Positions 14,367 through 22,900 of a DNA stretch of 26,062 nt are shown piece after piece. The stretch covers positions 1 through 26,062 of the forward strand of contig JBEKTY010000112.1 in assembly GCA_049515555.1 (NCBI GenBank), read 5' to 3'. The translations under genes and the position numbers were made by a program. Positions within the stretch are counted from its first letter, which is position 1. Each line of letters begins with the position of its first letter. The stretch is from JBEKTY01 sp049515555 (lineage in GTDB: Bacteria; Planctomycetota; Planctomycetia; Pirellulales; Thermoguttaceae). The notes beneath the pieces are model-generated. The model made no database searches. It was not told the DNA's origin and saw nothing but the letters and a program-made list of their open reading frames with translations.

Positions 14367-15584
14367 ATGAACCATGAAAAACTTACGCGACGTCGCATGT
14401 TGCAGTCGGCGGCCGCCGGCGCCGCGCTGGGTGCATGGGGCTTTCCGGTCCAACCCGCTTCGGCCGCCCGGGCACCGGCCGACTTGACGATTCTCGAACC
14501 GGTTTCCGGGGCGGTGCTGAATCACCGGCACGGACGGCAGACCAGCGACGGCCTGACGATTCGCGTCGTCGGCCAGGCACGTCGCGGCGACCGCGTGACC
14601 GTCAACCAGGTGGCGTGCCGCGTCGAGGGAACCCGCTTCGAAGGCGAAGTCGTCCTGCGTCAGCCGGAAACGGACCTGCTGGCGGTGGCAGAAGGGGCCG
14701 GTCCTTCTCGCGAAGACCGCGTGCGCGTGGTGTGGGACCGCTACAGCGAGCCCCGCTACCGGTTCTCCATCGACGACAATAGTTTCTTTCTGCGCGACAT
14801 TGCCCAAAAGAATTATCGCTCGCTGTTCGATTGCTTCTACCTGAAGATGCTGCGCGATCTGCACGCGAAGTATGGTGCCAAGTTCTCGGTCAATATCTTC
14901 TACACGGCCGCCGACGATGCGAAGGTCGCGACCGGCACCGATTTCAAGATCTCCCAGTTCCCCGACCGCTACAAGGGCCAATGGCGCGACAACTCCCACT
15001 GGCTGAAGCTGGCGTTCCACGCCTATGCGAACATGCCGGACCGGCCGTACCAGGACGTGCCGCCCGAGCGGCTCGTTGCGGACCTCGACCTCGTGGCGGC
15101 CGAGATTCGCCGTTTCGCCGGGGAGGAGAGCTACGCGCCCCCGACGGTGATCCACTGGGGGATGACGCGCCGCACGGCGCTGGCGCCGCTGTTCCGCCGC
15201 GGCGTTCGCGCCCTCAGTGGTTATTTCGTCAACCACGGCCGCGGGTGGGACATCAACTATGGCTGGGACGACGCCCACTCCGAGTACCTTTCACGGCACA
15301 ACGCCTGGAAGGATTTCGAGAGCGGGATCGTCTTCTCGCGCATCGGCATCGTGTGCAACAGCGTGCCGTTGGAACGCATCGCCGCGGTCCTGGAGCCGTT
15401 GGCCAAGGACCCCAACACCGCGGAGATCATGGACCTCTTCACGCACGAGCAGTATTTCTGGCCGTTCTATTTCCACTACATTCCCGACCATGCCCGACGC
15501 GTCGATCGGGCGATTCGCTGGGTCACCGAACGCGGCTACCAACCGGTTTTCTTCCACGAGGGCCTGCTGGGCGGGCGCGTGTAG
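14367..15584 (+). CDS. Tat-exported polysaccharide-deacetylase-like (NodB-type) protein
   Basis: This 405-aa protein has a GAGGGAG site and a twin-arginine signal (TRRRMLQSAAAGAALGAWGF). After a short beta-sandwich (about residues 38-125) comes RYRFSIDDNSFFLRDIA. There D136-D137 match the Asp-Asp of the NodB motif (usually S/TFDDG), and SVNIFYTAA resembles the following strand. H218 in LKLAFHAYAN sits where the metal-binding HxxxH is expected, but the fourth residue after it is Asn (N222). The protein could be a divergent carbohydrate esterase or an inactive relative. It follows the fucosidase gene by 55 bp, which suggests work on the same fucose-containing, acetylated glycan. Its end meets the 3' end of the minus-strand oxidoreductase with a 15-bp gap. 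The family call is moderate. Confidence 0.6.
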   Translation: MNHEKLTRRRMLQSAAAGAALGAWGFPVQPASAARAPADLTILEPVSGAVLNHRHGRQTSDGLTIRVVGQARRGDRVTVNQVACRVEGTRFEGEVVLRQPETDLLAVAEGAGPSREDRVRVVWDRYSEPRYRFSIDDNSFFLRDIAQKNYRSLFDCFYLKMLRDLHAKYGAKFSVNIFYTAADDAKVATGTDFKISQFPDRYKGQWRDNSHWLKLAFHAYANMPDRPYQDVPPERLVADLDLVAAEIRRFAGEESYAPPTVIHWGMTRRTALAPLFRRGVRALSGYFVNHGRGWDINYGWDDAHSEYLSRHNAWKDFESGIVFSRIGIVCNSVPLERIAAVLEPLAKDPNTAEIMDLFTHEQYFWPFYFHYIPDHARRVDRAIRWVTERGYQPVFFHEGLLGGRV

Positions 15585-15599
15585 AGTTAATCGTCGGGC

Positions 15600-16904
15600 C
15601 TACAGCGTCCAGCCTTCACGGTACGGCTGCCGGACGAACCGATCGGCCGCGGGGCAGTTGGCAGAGGTCAGGTTCTCCGGGTTCCACTGGAGCTTCTGGC
15701 CGGCGCGGAAGGCGACCGTGCCCAGCAGATTGTGTTCGATCAGCGTACCGGAGTACTCGAAGTTGCAGAGCGTCGGCGAGCCCGTCTTGCAGGCTTCGAT
15801 CCATTCCTGGTGGTGGCCGGGCGACGGGGCAATATAGGGCTTGGGCGGCATGAAGTCCTTGAAATCGGCCTCCGGCAGCAACATCCGCTTGCCGTAATCG
15901 GCCAACAAGATCCCCTTGTCGCCGACGAACATGATTCCCAAATGCCATTTGTTCAAGTCGACTCCGTCGGGCGACTTCGGCCGCTCGTGGCCGTCGTACC
16001 AAGTGAGGCGGACGGGCGGGCGTTTGCCGCGGGCAGGGTGCTCCCAGCGAACCGTCAGGCGGTCGGGATACGTCTCGGGGCGCACCGGCCCCGGCCCTTC
16101 GGCCTCGACCGTCGCCGGGTACTGCAACTCCAGCGCCCAGAACGGCAGGTCGATCGTGTGGCTTCCCATATCGCCCAGCGCCCCGTTGCCGAAATCCCAC
16201 CAGTTCTGCCACGACATGGAGCGATTCTTGAAGTAGCAGGGGTGATAGGGTCGCCAGGGCGCGGGTCCGAGCCAGAGATCCCAGTGCAGATTCTTGGGGA
16301 CCTGTGGCGTCTCCTCCGGCCGGCTGCGCGGACCTTCAATGCCCTGGTCCACCCAGACGTGCGCTTCGCGCACGGGCCCGATCGCGCCGGATTGAATCAA
16401 CTCGACGACGCGGCGATAGTTGTCGGTGGCGTGGATCTGCGTGCCCATCTGGGTTGCCACCTTCATTTGCTTGCAGGTTTCCCGCATCATGCGGGCTTCG
16501 TACACCGAGTGGGCCAGCGGCTTTTCGCAATACACGTGCTTGCCGCGCCTCATGGCCATGATACTGGCCGGGGCGTGGGTGTGCTCCGTCGTGCTCACGG
16601 TGACCGCGTCGAGATCCTTCTGGTCGAGCATCTTGCGCCAGTCGACGTACGTCTTGGCCTTGGGATACCTCTTGGCAGCTTCGGCCAGGTAGTTCTCATC
16701 CACGTCGCACAGCGCGACGATGTTCTCGCTTGCCACTGCCTTCATGTTGGCCGCCCCGCGACCGTTTACCCCGATGATGCCCACATTCAGTCTTTCGCTG
16801 GGAGCGCGACTGGCCGCCCTCGCGTACGTGCCGGCCACCCCAAAGCCGGCTCCGGCCAGGGCAGAACTCTTTAGAAACTTACGACGATTGGCCTGCCGAT
16901 TCAT
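15600..16904 (-). CDS. Tat-exported Gfo/Idh/MocA-family oxidoreductase
   Basis: I place the start at the ATG at 16904 because AGAGGAG (16911-16917) lies 6 bp upstream; an ATG at 16907 and a TTG at 16910 are closer than usual. The 434-aa protein begins with a twin-arginine signal (NRRKFLKSSALAGAGFGVAG). The NAD(P)-binding fold follows: VGIIGVNGRG (41-50), ALCDVD, the STTEHTH segment and the catalytic-lysine motif EKP (127-129). The C-terminal half shows the bacterial C2 domain with LGDMGSHTIDLPFWAL. Tat export implies folding with tightly bound cofactor in the cytoplasm, as in glucose-fructose oxidoreductase. Members oxidise or reduce sugars, inositols or glycosyl residues; the substrate is unknown. 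Convergent with the deacetylase-like gene. Confidence 0.88.
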   Translation of the reverse strand: MNRQANRRKFLKSSALAGAGFGVAGTYARAASRAPSERLNVGIIGVNGRGAANMKAVASENIVALCDVDENYLAEAAKRYPKAKTYVDWRKMLDQKDLDAVTVSTTEHTHAPASIMAMRRGKHVYCEKPLAHSVYEARMMRETCKQMKVATQMGTQIHATDNYRRVVELIQSGAIGPVREAHVWVDQGIEGPRSRPEETPQVPKNLHWDLWLGPAPWRPYHPCYFKNRSMSWQNWWDFGNGALGDMGSHTIDLPFWALELQYPATVEAEGPGPVRPETYPDRLTVRWEHPARGKRPPVRLTWYDGHERPKSPDGVDLNKWHLGIMFVGDKGILLADYGKRMLLPEADFKDFMPPKPYIAPSPGHHQEWIEACKTGSPTLCNFEYSGTLIEHNLLGTVAFRAGQKLQWNPENLTSANCPAADRFVRQPYREGWTL

Positions 16905-17174
16905 CATCAACTCCTCTGCTCATGAGGGAACGAATTAAGGCGGGGCGGCCCGCGCACAGCGGAAACCAGGCTAGCCCGGGGAATCGGCCGCGTCAAGCAA
17001 TGGGCCTTGTCCTCCTCCACAGCCCCCGCCGAAAAACGGGATCGGTCCATACGAAACGTGAAAACTCGCCAAGCCTGTTGACATTCATACAGCTATCCCC
17101 GATCCATAGGCCGAGATAGGACTTTGTTACCCGTCTCCAGCCTCAATTGGCATCAGCACTTGCACTGCGGCTGA
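16905..17174. other. Intergenic region upstream of the Gfo/Idh/MocA gene
   Basis: This interval separates the start of the oxidoreductase gene from the 3' end of the PQQ/HEAT gene on the same strand. No gene is supported. A minus-strand promoter for the oxidoreductase is expected but no clear boxes were identified. Confidence 0.35.
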
Positions 17175-19190
17175 TTATTTTGGCCCTACGGGATGTCTCG
17201 CCTTCTCCATCTCCGCGGGTGTGGCTTTGTAGATGCTGTCGAGCACCTCCCGCGACTTCTTCGCCAGCCGCGGATTGCGGTCCCCCAGGATCCCCACCAG
17301 CGTTTGGATGACAGCTTGTCGCTGGCTGGTCACTTTGCGGGCCAGGGCGGCAAGGCCCTCCAGCGCCGATTGCCTGACCACCGGCTCTTCGCGTTCCCGC
17401 TTGGCCAGCGCGGCATTCATCGCCGCGATGATCTCCGGGAAATGGGGCGTCTCCTCCCGCCCGATCTGAGCCAAGGCTTGCAGGCTCGCACTGCGAACCA
17501 ACGGCTGCTGGTCGCGGGCGGCGTTCAATATCGCCGGCACGGCCTTGGTCACCTTGAGCCGGCCCAGCTCGTTGACGGCGATCGTGCGGATGAAGGGGCG
17601 GGGATCGGGCAGTAGCGCGATCAACGGGTCGACCGCCGGCAGGCCCTTGCGGCCGAGCGACTTGGCGGCCTCTTCGCAAATGTCCCAGTGCTGCTCCTTC
17701 CGGGCCGTGTGCAGCAGGAACTCGATGACCTCCGGGCCGTCGAGCTTGGCGATGGCGTCCAGTGTCTCCAGCCGGACAAGCGCCTCCCGCTCGTTCTGGA
17801 AATCGGCCTGATGTTTGTCGTAGCGCTCCTTCAACTCGGCCAGCGTGCCCGAGAGGGTTTTCACGGGTTGAGCCAGCGCGGTTTTTCCGGTCTGGGCCAC
17901 GCAGTACAAGGCCGCGCTGGTGCGGATGAACAACCGGCCGTTGGCGATCGCCGGCGTGGCCATGCACACCCCGCTGAGCTGGTTGACGGAGAGCACCTCG
18001 ACCGACGGCTTGTCGCCGGCCAGCCGGGCGGCATCGATCACATAGGTCTTGCCCCGCTCGGAGGACCAGTAGATCTTGCCGTCGCCCCCGATCGGCGAAG
18101 AGCTGAAGTGGTCGCGGACCCGCTCCTCCACGACGAGCCGGCCGCCGCCGTTGTAGAAGAGCATCCGGCCGTTGTCGCCCGGCACCAGCAGATGAGGATA
18201 GACCAAGGGGGTCGGCACGTAGGGTCCGCCGCTCGTCAAGTGCATGTGGACGTGGGTCTCGGTCACGTCGCCGCGTCCCGCCGGATCGATGGCCATCACC
18301 GGACCGGTCCGGCCGGACGAGGCGTAGACCAGGCCGTGGCCGAAGGCCGGACTGGGCCCCACGCACTCCTTCATCCCGCGGCAGGACCAGAGTTCCTTGC
18401 CCGTGTCAGGGTCGTAGGCCGCCACCGGCTCCCCGTTGACCACCAATTGCGCGCCGCCCTGGACGGGGATCAGCAGCGGCGTCCCGAAGTGACCGAAGCC
18501 GCTGGATGTGCGCGGCGTGCGCCAGCGCTCTTCGCCGCGGCTCCGCTCCAGCGCCACGAGGAAGGCCGGTCCGCGGTGATCGCAGCATTGGATGACCATG
18601 TCCTTGTAGAACATGGGTGAAGTGGCCATGTTGTAGGGGCAATCGAACGGTCCCAAGCGGCGCGTCCAAACGACGTGGCCCTGCATGTCCAGCGCCACGA
18701 GCCCCGGCTCGTCGAAAAAGACGTACACCCGCTGCCCATCGGTGGCGGGCGTCGGCGAAGCAAAGCCGGTCTTGGGATAGAATGTGGTCTTCAGCCCCGG
18801 CAACAGTTCCCTTGTCCATAGGATCTTGCCGCTTTGGGCATCGAAGCAAAGGACCACGCGCCGGGCCCCTTCGTCGAGCGCGGCCGTGAGGAACACCCGG
18901 TTGCCCCAGACGACGGGCGAGGAATTGCCTTCGCCCGGCAGTTCCGTCCGCCAGAGCACATTCTGCGTGTCGCTCCAGACGACAGGAAGCTGCTTCTGGT
19001 CGGTGATTCCCGAGCCGTCCCGGCGCCAGGCCGGCCAGCTTCCGGCGGCGGGCTGATTTTCGGCGGCCGACGACCACGAGCCACCGGCAAGCCCTCCCAC
19101 AATCACGACCCACGCGGCCAGCACGCGGAGGAGTCGCTTCGGATCGGAAAAGCGCTCGTGGCAAATCCTCGTCCGGCGCGGTGGTCTCAT
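17175..19190 (-). CDS. Secreted PQQ-type beta-propeller (BamB-like) fused to HEAT repeats
   Basis: I choose the ATG at 19190, which gives 671 aa with an N-terminal hydrophobic export segment (LLRVLAAWVVIVGGLAGGSW); the frame is open further upstream. The first two thirds form a PQQ/BamB-like propeller with repeated strand motifs such as NVLWRTELPGEGNSSPVVWG, VLCFDAQSGKILWTREL, ALDMQGHVVWTRRLG and AYDPDTGKELWSC. From about residue 450 comes an alpha-helical part with short repeats (ALVRLETLDAIAKL, ICEEAAKSLGRKGLPAVDPL, VRSASLQALAQIG, VRQSALEGLAALAR) typical of HEAT/PBS armadillo-like repeats. The pairing is common in planctomycetes and suggests protein-protein or cell-surface scaffolding. No quinone-binding enzymatic residues can be assigned, so it is probably not a dehydrogenase. 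Confidence 0.8.
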   Translation of the reverse strand: MRPPRRTRICHERFSDPKRLLRVLAAWVVIVGGLAGGSWSSAAENQPAAGSWPAWRRDGSGITDQKQLPVVWSDTQNVLWRTELPGEGNSSPVVWGNRVFLTAALDEGARRVVLCFDAQSGKILWTRELLPGLKTTFYPKTGFASPTPATDGQRVYVFFDEPGLVALDMQGHVVWTRRLGPFDCPYNMATSPMFYKDMVIQCCDHRGPAFLVALERSRGEERWRTPRTSSGFGHFGTPLLIPVQGGAQLVVNGEPVAAYDPDTGKELWSCRGMKECVGPSPAFGHGLVYASSGRTGPVMAIDPAGRGDVTETHVHMHLTSGGPYVPTPLVYPHLLVPGDNGRMLFYNGGGRLVVEERVRDHFSSSPIGGDGKIYWSSERGKTYVIDAARLAGDKPSVEVLSVNQLSGVCMATPAIANGRLFIRTSAALYCVAQTGKTALAQPVKTLSGTLAELKERYDKHQADFQNEREALVRLETLDAIAKLDGPEVIEFLLHTARKEQHWDICEEAAKSLGRKGLPAVDPLIALLPDPRPFIRTIAVNELGRLKVTKAVPAILNAARDQQPLVRSASLQALAQIGREETPHFPEIIAAMNAALAKREREEPVVRQSALEGLAALARKVTSQRQAVIQTLVGILGDRNPRLAKKSREVLDSIYKATPAEMEKARHPVGPK

Positions 19191-19238
19191 GGCAGGGCTT
19201 ATTCCTCTTCCATGTCGGCTGTGAGGGCTATGCACTCG

Positions 19239-19658
19239 CTAACCGGGATGCGCATGTCCATTGGCGAAGGCATCGATCAGCAGTGCGACGGCCTCTCTGC
19301 CGTTCCCGCCGTGCACTTCACCGATCGCGGCCAGTGTGGCGATCATTGCCGTATGGGGGCTGTTTCCGGCGGAAGCGGAAAGCTTGGCCGCCTGCGCGGA
19401 AATCGTGCCCGGACCGTTAGTGGCGAGCCGCTGCATCGCCCGCACCGCATCGGAAACCGAGTCCACTTCTTCCACCAGGCCGGCCTTGCCTCGCCCGCTG
19501 GCCAGGATGTCGGCCTTGGCAACGGCGCCTTTCCAACGCCCCAGGCAATCCTGGATCGTCTTGCGGTCTGCCGGCCACTGAAGAAACTGCGGCGCCGGTA
19601 TAGCGTAACGCGGCGCCAGCTCGCGCAAGAAAGTCAACTCTCCCATTTCGCCGTTCAT
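19239..19658 (-). pseudogene. Internally deleted ATP-citrate-lyase-like remnant (ATP-grasp start joined to citryl-CoA-lyase-like end)
   Basis: The 139-aa frame starts at an ATG preceded by a strong AGGAGGGGCC site. Residues 1-78 resemble the N-terminal ATP-grasp half of succinyl-CoA synthetase beta/ATP-citrate lyase (AVAKADILASGRGKAGLVEE). At about residue 79 the text jumps to TNGPGTISAQAAKLSASAGN and IGEVHGGNGREAVALLIDAF, which resembles the far-downstream citrate-synthase-like (citryl-CoA lyase) region of the same large enzymes. The several hundred residues normally between, including the CoA-binding and phospho-His parts, are missing without loss of frame. The most economical reading is one large in-frame deletion. 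The family call relies on recalled motifs and is moderate. A small functional protein is not excluded, given the intact start and ribosome site. Confidence 0.5.
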
Positions 19659-19734
19659 CTTTGGCCCCTCCTGGCGGCCATGATCTCCAACAAGAATCGG
19701 CGTTCCGTGTCCGGCTGCCCAGAGCGGTGTGGGG

Positions 19735-19835
19735 CCGATGCTCATTATACCATTCCAGGATATGCTGAAGCTCGCGACGAAACCCCTCGCGTCGCAGCGG
19801 GATCGTCCACAGCCCATACGCAATTCCCTTGAAGC
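19735..19835 (-). mobile_element. DDE transposase/integrase C-terminal remnant
   Basis: On the minus strand the peptide IPLRREGFRRELQHILEWYN followed by EHRPHTALGSRTRN matches the conserved end of IS3/IS481-type integrase-core transposases (usually WYNxHRPHxALGGRTPxE). Only about 33 residues remain. The preceding catalytic core is absent and replaced by the conserved leader element. No terminal inverted repeats or partner orfA were found, so it is a dead fragment. Confidence 0.65.
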
Positions 19836-19851
19836 ACGCGGCAGGGCATAG

Positions 19852-19942
19852 GGCCTCGACGGAGACCTTTCGCTTGCAACTCTTCGAGGATATCATAAGT
19901 GCAAGCGGTAAAGAAGATTGCGTCCAAAAAAGTAGACCCAAG
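19852..19942 (+). promoter_or_regulatory. Conserved leader element, copy 2, with perfect 8/21/8 inverted repeat
   Basis: CGCTTGCA (19871-19878) and TGCAAGCG (19900-19907) are perfect complements around a 21-nt loop. The surrounding 91 bases match 7407-7497 at about 83% identity, and the right arm ends 75 bp before the start codon (73 bp in copy 1). An additional CTTT/AAAG pairing could lengthen the stem with a GT bulge. The element abuts the transposase remnant on its left. Confidence 0.6.
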
Positions 19943-19982
19943 AGCAATAATTGCGGTTTCTCTATAAGATCCGGAGGGCAAC

Positions 19983-22900
19983 ATGAAACGCACGTGTATC
20001 GTAGGGTCGGCCGTGGGGTTGTTGGTGTTGTACGGGTCGTTGGCCGTAGCCGGGCAGAGGGACTTCGTCCTTGGGAATTGGATCGACCGCGATTGGCCGA
20101 GGACGCTTCTCCATTACGACGTCGTCTGCCAGAGCGGCGAATTCCAGGAGGGAAAGGTCCAGGTGGTCGGCCCCGAGGGCAAGCCGGCGCCAAGCCAAAC
20201 GGTCGTCCTCTCGAAGCACCCGGACGGCTCGATCCAACGGGCCCGCGTCAGCTTCTATGCCGAGCTGCCCAAGGGCGGAAAGGCGGTGTACCGGATGGTT
20301 TCCGCCGCCACTGTGCAGCAGTTCCCGGCAAAGGTCCATAGCACCGCGGCCGGCCAGCAGATCGAGGTCGCCTCGGACTGCGCCGGCGTGCGGCTCCCGG
20401 CGCCGTGCCGCAAGCAGTACGATCCGCCGGTCGAGGCGTCGACCGTCCCCGCGCCGATCCTCGCCTTCCGCCTGGCCAACGGCGTCTGGGCGGGCAAGGG
20501 GTGGCTGGAGAGCTCGCGGCCCATCGCCTCGATGTCGCAGGAGGTCATGGCCGACGGCCCGCTGTACAAAGAGTACGCCTACGAGGTGCGCTACGCGCCG
20601 GAAGGCTTCTATCGGGCCCGCGTCAGCGTCGAGGCCGAGCTGCCCCTGGTACACGTGGCGGAAGAGTACGACATGGGATCGGCCACCGCCGGCAAGGACT
20701 TCTTCGTCCTGGCCTTGAACGAGGGTTGGCGGCCCGACACGGCCTTCTGGGCCGCCGATCGGCTGCCGCCGGGCAAGCAGGTCCTGGTGCGCGAGCGGCG
20801 CATCGAGCACGATACGTGCGTCTGGCGCCAGCCGATCGACTTCGCCGGCGATCCGGGCAATCCCCCTCAGGACCGCGAGCACTCGCGGATATATCCGGGC
20901 GGGGACTGGGGGCCCAAGGCCCAGTGGTATAGCGTCTTCGCCGACGCCGATAAGAAGTCGCCGCAGGTCGCCATCCTTACCGAGCACAGCGGCGCCTGGC
21001 GCCTGCCCGATCAGTCGTTGTCGTCGATCTGGTGGACCCGCTCGGGGCAGGTGCTGGCCCGCATGCGGACGTCGATCAATCTCAACGGCTGCCCGCAAAA
21101 TCCCTTCTCGACGGCCGAGATCGATCCCGACCTGCCGCAGACGCTTGGCCGGCGGATGTGGGCCCTGGTGTTGGGGCCGCGCCCGGCGGGCGAAATCCAC
21201 ACCGTCAAGGACGGCAAGCAGGTCGTCGAGCCGAAGTTGGATTACAGGCAAATGGATTCCTTTCGCAGCTACCAGGGCTTCATCAACCTGAACGACTACA
21301 AAGATTGGATCCTTACGTGGCCCGCCCAGGATTTGGCCCGCCCGCGCATGTTCGCCACCCCGGCTTCTCTGCAAAAGCTCAGAGCCAACCTCGACCGCTG
21401 CCCCGGCAAGGAGCGGATCAAGGACACCTTCCTTCTGACGGGCGACCCGACCAAGGCGGTCGCCGAGGGGAAACTGGCCGTGGCGGCCCTGGACAGCCGG
21501 CTGAGGGGCCTCGACTTCTTCTGCACCCACTATCGCCAGGCGCAGTTCGACGGCGAGACGGCCTTTTATGCCGACAGCGCCTTGTCCTGCAACCGTCTGC
21601 CTGCCGATCTGAAGGAGGCTATCCGCGCTAAGGTTGCCGCCATGTGTTACATGCTGACCACGGCCGATTTCTGCCCGCGCGGCGCCGGCATGCACATGGG
21701 CAACCCGAACATGGCCATCAACCGCTACATGGGCATGCCGCTCTATGCCGTGATCATTCAGGACCACCCCTTGGCCAAGACGTGGCTGGACGATGCGGCC
21801 GTCTACACCAGGTGGAAGGCTTCGCTGAACGTCACGTCGGCCGGCGGCGCCTTCCGCGAGAACCCGGGCTACGCTACTTACGGCCCGAGCATCTTCCTGA
21901 GCACGGCCGCGATTGCCCTGCGCAACGCGGGCTACGACCTGGAGAAGTGGGAGCCGCTGAAGGACATTGCACGGTACTTCAACGATATCGACACGCCGGC
22001 CACCCGTCCCCGCGGCATGTGGCGCAAGGACCACCTCGAGTCGTTGGCCGGCAGAAAGGTCCGCGTGTTGCCGGGCTTCGGCAACGGGGCCGACGTGGCC
22101 GGCGGCCAAACCCGCATGCTCCTGGCCAGCCTGACGGCCAAAAGTGATCCGGCCTACGCTGCCCGGATGATGGGGGCCTTCCACGAGGCAGGCGCATTCC
22201 TCGGCACCGAGGCCACCGCGCCGTGCTTCTGGTTCCTGTGGGCCCCGGAGATCGCGCCCCAGTCGCCGCCACGCACCGACCAGATGATCACCGGCTTTGG
22301 CGGCGTGCTCCGCGCCCACGTGGGCACTCCGGAGGAGACCTACGTCTGCCTGCGCCAGGGTTATACGCAAAGCCACTGGAACCCGGACCAAGGCACCTTC
22401 GTGCTGTATGCCCGCGGCGCGTGCATTGCGCCGCCGACCGGCTGGGGTTACTCCGGCACCGCCGGCATCTGCCACGACTCGCGCATCTGCTTCGGCGAGC
22501 CCCTGGCCGACCACGAGCACGGCCGCGTGGACACGAATATCGAAGACTACGGCTTTCTGCCGTCGGTCGGCTACCTGCTGGGGCGGCAGACGTTCGTCAA
22601 GCGCTGGGACAAGAGCGGCACGCTCAAGAAGGACTTCGAGTGGAGCCGGCAGGCGCTGTTGATCCGCTCCGGCGATCCGCGGGGGCCGAACTATGTCGTC
22701 CTGCGCGATACGACGCAGGGCGATTGCCCGCTGCCGAGCTGGTGGTACCAATGGCTGGTGGCCAAGGCCGACAAGGTGCGGCCCGCCGCCGCCGGCGTCA
22801 GCGCCGAGATGCTCGACGGCGTCCGGTGCGACATCCGCTTCCTGGAACCGGCCGACCCGCGCATCGCGGTCAAAGGGACCAAGGTGAACGGCTTTTCCGA

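Noticed and set aside
17060..17120. TTGACATTCATACAGCTATC as a promoter
   Set aside because: The TTGACA is followed by TATCCC after only 10 bp, and it points toward the 3' end of a minus-strand gene.
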